From Planoprotostelium fungivorum (taxonomy: Eukaryota > Evosea > Variosea > Cavosteliida > Cavosteliaceae): a stretch of 10,330 nt of DNA. This document shows, piece after piece, positions 1 through 7,062 of the stretch. The stretch is from positions 126,001 to 136,330 of the forward strand of contig MDYQ01000050.1 in the NCBI GenBank assembly GCA_003024175.1. Reading direction: 5' to 3'. The notes below the pieces were generated by a model. The model searched no databases. It was given only the letters and a program-made list of their open reading frames with translations, and was not told the origin of the DNA. Each line of letters begins with the position of its first letter. Position 1 is the stretch's first letter. The position numbers and the translations under genes are program-made.

Positions 1-149
1 AGACAACGTCAGTCTCTTCTCTTCTATCTCTCTCCTTCTTCATCTTCACTCTTTCGATATTTACATTCTACGTTGTGAATTTGAACATTTCTACGTTTTA
101 CTTTCATTTGGATTGATTTGAGTAGGATCCCAGTACGTGGGAGGATGCG
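1..149 (+). promoter_or_regulatory. Pyrimidine-rich leader or intron upstream of the first gene
   Basis: This stretch has C/T-rich runs (about 11-60) and then AT-rich sequence. It may be the 5' UTR/promoter of the small gene, or the 3' end of an intron with an acceptor at 131-133. A two-codon upstream ORF (ATG CGA TGA, 145-153) overlaps the proposed start at 150. Nothing else coding is evident. Confidence 0.3.
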
Positions 150-590
150 ATGATGGTGGATGAGATACGACAGACGAACATCAAACCGAAGGGCAATAGC
201 GACTCTTATCTAACGGGAGCTGCATCCAACAAGAAGAGGAAGGTGGCCCCCACGGTGAATTTGTACGATATCCATCGGAAATTCATTTCTTAATTCAGAA
301 ATCTACAACGCCCGCGGCGGTTCTGACGGATCGCATGAGGGAAGCTGTGGCTGCAGCGAACGTCAAGCCGAAACCTTCTATCGATATTAAAGGTAATCTA
401 CATCGTTGTAGATGGAGAATAACGTGAGTCAGAGGAACAGATCAGTGAGGCCATCGCCAAGCAAGACGGATTAGGGAGGAAATACAACGAACAGTTGAAG
501 GAGGACGTCAAGAAGAGATTAGAAGAGGACAGCGATTACAATCCAACGAGGCTGCCGGCGTCTCAAAAGACATTCAACCCGAAGAAATAA
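150..590 (+). CDS. Small basic Lys-rich protein, unrecognised (3 exons)
   Basis: I do not recognise this family. Three exons join in frame: 150-254, 299-392 and 433-590, giving about 118 residues ending in TAA at 588-590. The introns (255-298 and 393-432; 44 and 40 bases) start GTG/GTA, end CAG and match the size of introns elsewhere in the window. The product is hydrophilic: a Lys/Arg cluster NKKRKV near residue 28 resembles a nuclear localisation signal, and the C-terminal third is charged and probably helical (EEQISEAIAKQD followed by KEDVKKRLEED). No membrane segment or signal peptide is seen. The start is uncertain. ATG at 150 is the first in-frame Met, but the frame is open back to a TAG at 123 and a possible acceptor CAG lies at 131-133, so an upstream exon may exist outside the window. 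The coding call rests on frame-consistent splicing and protein-like composition, not on homology. Confidence 0.55.
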
Positions 591-591
591 A
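586..591 (+). terminator. AATAAA polyadenylation-type hexamer overlapping the stop codon
   Basis: AATAAA overlaps the TAA stop of the small upstream gene. The convergent transporter gene stops at 625, only 34 bases away, so a very short 3' UTR, or one overlapping the neighbouring gene, is expected. Function is inferred from the hexamer alone. Confidence 0.4.
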
Positions 592-624
592 TGAATGAGA
601 CAGTTCTGTATAGAAAGTACAAAT

Positions 625-3600
625 CTATTTCATTCTGAACTCGGACAACAAGATGTTCATGGTCTGAGCCATCGATTGGAGGGCTGCCGTGAAGACTGCT
701 ATGGCGATGGGGGGTGACTCTGTTTGCATCCTCTCCAGTTCTTCTTTCGTCAACTCGAACACCGTCACGGGACCCTCTGCCTCCAAGTTCAATTGTATCG
801 ATGAATTCAAAAACATCCCGTTCACTCCTGCCCACGTCCCTGCATCTATTTTAAGAAGGTATTCCACGGACCACCGCGAGAGGAGATGAGAGAGTGAGAG
901 GTGATGAGAGAGTGAGAGGAGATGAGAGAGTGAGAGGTGATGAGAGAGTGAGAGGTGATGAGAGAGTGAGAGAGGATGATGAGAATCACCTTCGACTGTC
1001 TTGTATAATCGCATCCTCTGGCCGTGTACATCGGTCATGTAATATCCCATCTGCCCCGATTTGATGTAAAACAAGGACTTGGACTCGATCTCGGGAGACA
1101 AGAGTGTTTCACCTCTGTTTTCCATCAGTTCAAAAGGGTATGAAGCATTCACATGAACATTCGATTCGATCCTAGAACAACTCACAAGTGAAGTTTTCTC
1201 TTGATGAAATAACGATTGACGACCTCGGATGCCTGCTGATGAGTGCAGCCTCCCTGCGGTACCAAATTGGAGAGTAAGACGTGGAAGCTCGGAACGTAAT
1301 CCTCCAGTGGCATCTTTGAGATCTCGTCCGTCAATTGTGTCCCCAGGTGCCGCACCTTCCCTCGTCACTTCTATTTCACATCTACACTTCACCTTCTTCT
1401 TGATGACTACGTTCTCCACCCACTCCAAGGCTAAATCCAAACTGTCGTACGTCTTAGGCAGTCCGTCTTCCGTGTACACCCCTGCCCGCGTTGAGTCCAC
1501 TGTCGACATACGGTGGTCGACATTGAATATCGTCTCTCACCTCTCCTCTGGAAAGAACGGACGAGGGAGGGAGTCATACCGGTGAATATGGGCATGACAC
1601 TGTTGGCCACACACAGTTGAACGACCTTCTTGAAGGTAGAGCAGGCGGAAGAGTCGACACCCACCACTCGCGTGAAATCGATGACGAGATATCGAATCTA
1701 CAACGCGTCAGATCGAGCGAAATGTCCGTGGATCTCACCTTCTTTGACCTTTTTCTCTTCTCCAAACCATCGAGGAAGGTTTTCATCTTGTCGTTGAGTA
1801 TCGTCTGGATTCTCGATCTGGATTTCTTTCTTGTGGCGGAGAGGTGAGCAGATTGAAAGTGTGGACTGTCCTCCTGCATCGTTCCCATCTCCTCTGATTC
1901 TCCATCGAGGGCTGGAGAAGTCAGACGAGAGGAGATGGATGAGATGATGGTTCACCGTGATACGATTGTCCGTTGAAATGGAAGAGAGTGGAGATCTTTC
2001 GTGTGAGAGAGGCCAATGCACTCTTCTCCGTGATAGGTTTCTCTTCTTTCAGTTGTTTCTTGATGTGACTCAGGATGGATACCGCAGAACCGAAGAAGAG
2101 ATAGTTCTGGAGCTGGAGGACGTATAGATTTCCTCGGTAGTGCTGTAGGATCTTCCTCTGAAAGTAGGGTCGTTGAATGCGAGAGCGAACTTGATCTCCT
2201 GATGTCATTCGTGAGAACGTGTTGATGATGATCACCGTGACGATCAGCTGATGCTGATCATCACCTCGATCATGAAATCGATGTCATTGGATATCTCACC
2301 GGTATAAGCAGAACGTATGGAATTGATCCTCGCGTACTGAATGGCAAAGAAAACGGCACCCACCGTGATGGATATCGGTAGCCCTGTATTATTCCCCAAC
2401 ACCATGATGCATCCGGCTGAAACATTCAATTGCACGTCCAATCCATGTCCTCACCCGTGATGACCAAGAGAGTGTATTCGAATCGAGTGAGGGTGTGGAA
2501 TGGTGTGATGAGCCAATTCCAGAGCAAGCTGAGACCGCTGTGGAAGAGGACAGTACCGAAGAAGAACTTGGGAAGGTAGTCAGTGAGGGAGAAGGGAACG
2601 AGAAATACGACGAGGTAGAAGGTGACGACGAAGAAGCCCAAGAGTCGATTGCAGCCTTGATTGAAGGCCACTCCGGTTAAGCCGATGGTCATGGTACCGC
2701 CGAAGCAAGCTGATCATGAAGTCACATCGTAATCAAGGTCATCGTATTTACGGTGATGTGACGATGTGATGACATCGAAGTTGATGTGATGACATCGAAA
2801 TTGAGTGATGATGTGATGTTGTGATGTTGTGATGTTGTGATGATGTGATGTTGTGAAGTTGTGATGATGTGATGATGTGATGATGTGATGATGTGATGAT
2901 GTGATGATGTGATGACGTGATGATGTGCCGACATTGAATGTGGAAGAAGGAGAGAGAAGGATGGCTCACATGTGAATGCGGCCAATATGCAGGCGGATCC
3001 AGAGACGTAGAGTTCCCTCTTCGTCTCGATGGTTCGATTCATCGTGATCTCCAGGCCGTTTAAATTGATCGACGTACTCAGCAGGATGAGCAAGATCATC
3101 ACCATCATGTTCGGTAGTTGTCTCGGTATCAATCCCTACGCCATTCACATTTTTCTCCTCTTCACTTCAACTCACGTATTCCACGGCACTGAGATCTAAA
3201 CTCGTCCATATGCTGTAGAAGGGTACCGTCTCCGTGGAAGGAATGATGAAACCCATCTGCTGGAGCTGACTGCCAGAAGTCCCCGTGCTGACTGCGATGA
3301 CCCAGAACAAGATCATGGGTACGAAGAGGAAGGCGGGCATGAGTAGAATGTGCTGCTTGAAACGCTCTACAACGAATAGAGCCGTGGCGAGGGAGACACC
3401 GATGAGAGAGAGGAGGGCTCGACGGTCTTGGAGTAGGAGGAGAAGGTCTCTCGGTTCGGTGAGGGGCATGTCACTCATCATGGTGATCCTGTTGTCGTTC
3501 GTCAGGTAGGGTGTGGGAAGAAATAGAAATTTGATGATGCGATCGTGATGTTGTGATGTTGATGTGATGATCATGTATGCGATCGTGATGATGGATGAGA

Positions 3601-5094
3601 TGACGATCGACTCCCTTGAGAACGAATACAGAAATGGCAGCCAAGAATCCAGCCATCACCGGAAACGGTACGTACTGTACGGCCACGATGGCATTGGTGT
3701 ATCCCATGACGATGTAAGCTGTCCACCATCAACTCCACACCCCCCTCCTCCCTCACCGACTCCCATCAGCAGACTGGACAGACAGATACACAGCAAGAAG
3801 GTGGGGAAAATCGCAGATTCTTGTTTCGCATTTTCTGCGATGTTTTCTGCGATGATGGAGAGGAACATGATGTTTGCCACCATTACTCCAGGAACATTTG
3901 TCACCACACCACTCAGCAGTGTGGCCACGAGCTGGTGCAGTGCATGAGTGAAGATCAACATCTTGATGGCCAAGGGAAAATAAGGGGCTGAGGAGGTCAA
4001 TCTACAACGAGGTGGAATGATACGGACCTAATTTCTCGTGGCTGGTGAGGATAGAGGCGTAGGAGAGACATCCGGGTAAGATGATGAGAAAGACGATGAA
4101 GCCGATGATGGCGTTCACGCCCACCATTCTCAGCCAATCCTTCCAGTACTTCAGAACCATCGATGATGATCGTGATGATCTGTGATGAGGTGGTGATTTA
4201 CCTTCAATGTGAGTTGTTTTCCCGGTGGTTTCATCTCTTCTTCTCCTCTGCTCTTGTCTTTCCCAACGTCCAATGCGATCTCAACCGGCTTCTGTGGACT
4301 CTGTCTGTCGAGTGATCATCAGCGAGAGTGTCAATAGATAGAGGAAAACAGTGACTCACTCGTCTGCTGGTTGTGGCTGATGAGCGTGATGAGATTCATC
4401 TTCAGAATCCTCTTCATCATCGGAAGGTGAGATGTGTCTGACTCTCAATTCTAATTCGGCGAGGTCGTTCAACACCTGAGATGGATGAGGAATGATTCAC
4501 ATCGTGTTTGCATGCATCATACACCTCGAAAGTTCGATTCCTGATGAGTGATTCACGGGTCATCGCTAGCACCGGTGATTGAAACTCCCACTTTGCCTTC
4601 AAATTCCTCTGATGCTCTGGGATCAGTTGGGACAGGGAGGACTGAAGATGTCAGTTCCATCTCCTCAAGTTCCATCCATCATCGAGAGTAATCGACGATC
4701 ACCTGTCGCAGATTGAGTAAAGGAGGAGGTGGCTTCTTAGTCTTCTGCAGAGGTGGAGGAGGTACCGGTATGCTGGAATCTGTTTTCGCTTCCTTTTCGA
4801 GAGAAGATCCAAGTTCGTCTGAGAACAACAGAGGATTCCCTCCGCTCGTCGACTCTCCTTCCATCACATTGACCATCATGTCCAGCGATCTTCTAGAAAC
4901 GAGATCGCAATCCCTCTCGTCTCTCTCCTCCTTCTGTTTCTTCCGTTTCGTAGCATCAATGATCCTTCTGTTCCAGACTGGCGAGCTGACGATGTCATTC
5001 TCTACATATAAGCCATCCCTTCTCACTTTCGGTGGTCTTCCGCTCCAGCTGTCGTAGTCAGCCCTTTCTTCGGGTGTTTGTGTGGCTGGCTCAT
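625..5094 (-). CDS. SulP-family anion transporter with STAS and C-terminal cNMP-binding-like domain (19 exons)
   Basis: This is a predicted SulP (SLC26-like) membrane transporter of about 1066 residues. The exons, in coding order, are 5094-5027, 4985-4703, 4641-4525, 4475-4360, 4304-4202, 4148-4028, 3987-3757, 3718-~3604, 3488-3176, 3135-2970, 2709-2455, 2416-2300, 2198-1956, 1911-1739, 1697-1541, 1499-1393, 1355-1186, 1114-990 and 845-625. All junctions keep frame at GT-AG sites except the one near 3604/3488. Residues 1-229 are a charged, Pro-rich cytosolic N-terminus (PVPPPP, KKPPPP, acidic SDDEEDSEDE). Residues 230-668 form the membrane domain, with family-like stretches such as VPFPVMAGFLAAISVFVLKG. 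A STAS domain follows (about 680-860; DFTRVVGVDSSA), then TYDSLDLALEWVE and a cNMP-like fold (about 920-1055; SLFYIKSGQMGYYM). Fungi and protists have SulP proteins with this architecture, including vacuolar ones. Substrate and membrane cannot be read from sequence. The start at 5094 is the ATG whose exon joins in frame through a typical 41-base intron. Confidence 0.93.
846..989 (-). other. 144-base intron candidate with a stopless open frame
   Basis: This is the last intron of the transporter gene. It starts GTGATT and ends AAAATAG on the minus strand, and splicing joins YKTVE to DAGTWAGVNG. Its length is divisible by three and the transporter frame runs through it without a stop. Retention would therefore insert 48 residues rich in Ser, His and Leu into the cNMP-like domain, just before the phosphate-cassette loop. 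Homology of the flanks favours removal. Confidence 0.75.
885..974. repeat. 18-bp tandem repeat, 5 copies
   Basis: Units begin GATGAG at 885, 903, 921, 939 and 957, each 18 bases long. They are near-identical, differing mainly at one base (GGT versus GGA). The array lies entirely inside the last transporter intron. It would encode a six-residue SLSHHL/SLSHLL period if read in the gene frame. Confidence 0.95.
1393..2198 (-). other. STAS domain with a long charged insertion, plus linker
   Basis: The exon 1956-2198 begins the STAS fold (LYVLQLQNYLFFGSAVSIL), and the exon 1541-1697 supplies its core (YLVIDFTRVVGVDSSAC). Between them lie about 80 residues, from the end of exon 1956-2198 through exon 1739-1911. 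They are Ser/Lys/Arg-rich and end in GLEKRKRSKK. Animal SLC26 STAS domains also carry an intervening sequence at a comparable place, but this one is not visibly similar. The following exon 1393-1499 gives TYDSLDLALEWVENVV, a signature linking STAS to the cNMP-like domain in related SulP proteins. Confidence 0.85.
2763..2802. repeat. 20-bp direct repeat, 2 copies
   Basis: Two adjacent 20-base copies (2763-2782 and 2783-2802) start GATGTGATGACATCGAA and differ at a single base. They lie beside the 8-bp array in the same intron. Confidence 0.9.
2805..2924. repeat. 8-bp tandem repeat, 15 copies of GTGATGWT
   Basis: Fifteen uninterrupted 8-base units of GTGATGAT or GTGATGTT run from 2805, with rare variants (GTGAAGTT and GTGATGAC). 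A period of 8 cannot keep a reading frame, which agrees with its position inside an intron. In the sense of the host gene the unit reads ATCATCAC. Confidence 0.95.
3489..3611 (-). other. Transporter intron with an unresolved donor
   Basis: The acceptor is convincing (CTGACGAACGACAACAG on the minus strand, exon from 3488), and the flanks VFVLKG and ITMMSDMPLTEP both match the family. The frame requires a donor after two bases of a codon. The only GT candidates, at 3611 and 3604, are in the other two phases. The intervening sequence is ATCATCAC-rich and contains no further GT. Confidence 0.6.
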
Positions 5095-5623
5095 TTGATG
5101 TTCTGATGTCCAGCGGATACTTCTCTTTGAGACGAGGAGAAATATTCCGAACGGAACATAAATGCGTCCTCTTGAAGGGAGAATTCAAAGAAATTCAACG
5201 TCAGATGGCGGACATTGATCAGTCCGTCCCAACTTTTTGTCAAATGATCAGGTGTAGGGCCATCGTTGTTTCTGTACGGTGCATCACGCGGGTAAATTGA
5301 GGTAAGATAGGCGGAGGGAATGCACCCGAAGGCGCTAAAGAACAGAAAATGGTACATCATCATTAATAATAAGAGGTATAGAGTGCAATTTGCAGCTGAT
5401 CATTGAAAGCTTATATGCCATATCCGGAAGAAATTGCGGGAGGTCACAGAAACAAGTTGGACACCCTCGTCCTTGGTGTCTCGTACAGAATACTTGTGAC
5501 CCCAGATACCTTGAAGAAGAGAGTGACTCGTCTGATGAATTGACGTCTGCTCGATATTCATCTCAATCTGAACGTCATCTACAAGCAGCATCGGGTGGAG
5601 AATTCTCAATTACACAAGGAGAC
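5095..5623. promoter_or_regulatory. Divergent upstream region between transporter and nuclease
   Basis: These 529 bases separate the two head-to-head start codons and should hold both promoters and 5' UTRs. An AT-rich stretch with ATTAATAATAAGAGGTATAG at about 5362-5381 is the most TATA-like sequence. Open frames here on both strands lack good starts or family resemblance, so I see no gene. The nuclease frame stays open upstream of its ATG to about 5389 without an in-frame ATG. Confidence 0.5.
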
Positions 5624-6854
5624 ATGAGGTGTCTATTTCGCTCATTGCTCGCTTTCCTCTTGGTGACCTATGTCACTGCGTGGGGCTCACTAGGTCATCG
5701 TATTGTTGCCTCCATAGGTGATACCGCCCGAAACCCCATTCAATCATCTGAAGACGTCTAGCTCAAGATCGTCTGTCGCAAGCATCGTTGAACTATCTGA
5801 ACGCACTCTTGAATGGAACACAGTACAAAACTCTTGTGGATCTCGCGCCACTGCCAGACGAATACGGTCATCAATCAGTTGTGAGACTTCCATATTCTCC
5901 TATCCTCTCGCCCGATAGGTCATGTGAACCTAATGTGAGGGCAGGGACGATGGAGTTCGACCTGTCATTATACAAACATACCCAAGGACGCCACACATTA
6001 CACTGTAGACATGTGTGGTGGCTGTTGTGTCGTCTCAGCCGTCTCCAACTATACCAGTGAGTGAAGTCACATCGCCATCACACTCAATCCACACAGACCT
6101 CTTACGACAGGAGATGGCCTCTCCACAGATCTGCAATTTCGGTTCATCGGATGAACCTTGCCCCATCGAATTCCTCACGCACTTCCTTGGTGATCTTCAC
6201 CAGCCCCTTCACGTCGGTTACGGCTACGATGCCGGAGGTAATGCAGTCAAGGTGGCCTTCTATGACAAGACCACTGATTCCTTCAATAACCGTGAGACAC
6301 CTCTATTTATTCTATTTTATTTATCCCACACATCCATCACATGATATCCAAATCCCTCTGATGATCGATTCAGCCATGAACCTCCACACCATCTGGGACA
6401 CAGAGATGATTTACAAGTGGAGCAGCAATTTGAAGACGGCGATGACCAAGATGAACCAATGGATCGCTACCAACTCAGATCTCGTGGCCACCTTCAACTC
6501 CAGCCTGAACCCTGTAGTATGGGCCGACGAGTCCATCAGCTACACCGTCAACGATGTCTATACTCAAACCTTTGACGATTCCCATCCTGTGGGTGAGTCC
6601 TCCCTTCTTGCAAGCATGACAATCTCAACACTGCAACAGACGATACGTATTACAATCAGAAGATCCCCATCATCATGAAGCGATTGGCGGCCGGAGGTGT
6701 CCGTCTTGCAGCCACCATCAATGCAGTCACCTCGAATGAGGACCTCGGTAGGAATGGCACGAATGTGGGACCCACGAGATCTCTATCTTCAGCCCCCTCG
6801 GCGTTCGCCTGGACTTCTCTATTTCTGTCATCTGTGTTGATGATGATGGTATGA
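5624..6854 (+). CDS. Secreted S1/P1-type zinc nuclease, possibly GPI-anchored (6 exons)
   Basis: This is a class I (S1/P1) nuclease, a family that cleaves single-stranded DNA and RNA and removes 3'-phosphates, using three zinc ions. Exons 5624-5717, 5762-5880, 5945-6056, 6097-6291, 6374-6592 and 6640-6854 join in frame to give 317 residues, the usual length. A signal peptide (residues 1-19, MRCLFRSLLAFLLVTYVTA) precedes W20, which becomes the N-terminal zinc-binding Trp. The other ligands are visible: H25 (GSLGHR), D64 (PLPDEYGH), H79 (TCHYT), H137, D141 and H147 (HFLGDLHQPLH), and H178 and D182 (LHTIWD). With W20 as residue 1, D64 and H79 fall at 45 and 60, as in nuclease P1. NGT at 49 and NYT at 106 are possible N-glycosylation sites. 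The C-terminus ends in a hydrophobic stretch (FAWTSLFLSSVLMMMV), suggesting a GPI signal or membrane tail. The role is probably nutrient or phosphate scavenging outside the cell or in a vacuole. Confidence 0.95.
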
Positions 6855-7062
6855 ATAGATAAGAGCATGTCATGAACATTTCTATCGTCGTTGTTGCTTC
6901 CTAGACTCACAACTTGAATCACTTCCTCTGGTCTTGATCATTTCTGTGATGATCCCACCGTCGTATTTCTCGAAATTGCTTGACTTTTTTCTATTTTTTT
7001 TAGACTTAGACTAGACTTTACAACGTGCCTCATCTTGCCGCAATTGAGAATAAGATTTAGGC
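6855..7062 (+). promoter_or_regulatory. Intergenic region upstream of the tRNA methyltransferase gene
   Basis: These 208 bases hold the 3' end of the nuclease gene and the promoter of the next gene. Two T-runs (about 6984-7003) are followed by short AGACTT/AGACT direct repeats up to about 7018. No AATAAA hexamer and no coding segment were found. Confidence 0.4.

Larger units (their letters stand above)
625..1355 (-). other. C-terminal cNMP-binding-like domain, probably non-binding
   Basis: Exons 1355-1186, 1114-990 and 845-625 encode a cyclic-nucleotide-binding-like beta roll: LHLGETLLSPEIESKSLFY, then IKSGQMGYYM, then AGTWAGVNGMFLNSSIQL and VTVFELTKEELERMQ. In binding members the phosphate-binding cassette reads roughly FGE..L....RSA. 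Here the Glu is replaced in GTWAGVNG and the Arg position falls in LNSSIQ, so cyclic nucleotide binding is doubtful. The domain is more likely structural or regulatory. Confidence 0.75.
2710..2969 (-). other. 260-base repeat-filled transporter intron
   Basis: This is the longest intron in the window, flanked by ILAAFT and SCFGGTM, which join cleanly. It starts GTGAGCC and ends GATCAG on the minus strand. Its excess length over the roughly 40-base norm is explained by two tandem arrays inside it. Confidence 0.88.
2300..4148 (-). other. SulP membrane domain (exons 6-12 of the transporter)
   Basis: These exons encode alternating hydrophobic segments. They start with VGVNAIIGFIVFLIILPGC and pass through PTFLLCICLSSLLMGVAYIV, VPFPVMAGFLAAISVFVLKG, LLMPAFLFVPMILFWVIAVS, MMVMILLILLSTSINLNG and FGGTMTIGLTG, ending at LPISITVGAVFFAIQYA. 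The order and spacing follow the SulP family, including the LPGCLSYASIL stretch near the first helix and the conserved IPLT-like region, here MPLTEPRD. The count of helices was judged by eye. Confidence 0.85.

Noticed and set aside
1229-1585. Plus-strand 118-residue ORF
   Set aside because: It is a shadow of the STAS and cNMP linker exons on the minus strand, which show conserved motifs.
2805-2924. Possible CRISPR-like array
   Set aside because: The 8-bp units are directly adjacent with no spacers and lie in a eukaryotic intron.
2722-3132. Minus-strand ORF continuing into a long His/Ser/Thr/Ile repeat protein
   Set aside because: Only its first part is a transporter exon. The repeat part is intron: GT-AG ends at 2969 and 2710 join conserved SulP sequence on both sides, and the 8-bp period does not keep a frame.
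3564-3947. Plus-strand ORFs opposite the transporter exons
   Set aside because: They lie antisense to clear SulP membrane segments and have no family features of their own.
4679-5188. Reading the continuous minus ORF 5188-4679 as one unspliced exon
   Set aside because: It has no upstream in-frame ATG. A 41-base intron (4986-5026) with a TGACATCGTCAG end links a proper ATG at 5094 in frame, and the 3' end is removed by another intron at 4702.
5091-5363. Minus-strand ORF beginning MMMYHFLFFSAFG as a separate small gene or a first transporter exon
   Set aside because: It resembles no family I know, and the transporter already has a good in-frame start at 5094 with a typical 41-base first intron. 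It is more likely 5' UTR or promoter sequence.
5389-5623. N-terminal extension of the nuclease upstream of 5624
   Set aside because: The frame is open but has no ATG, and the Met at 5624 begins a clean signal peptide that places the zinc-binding Trp exactly after the cleavage point.
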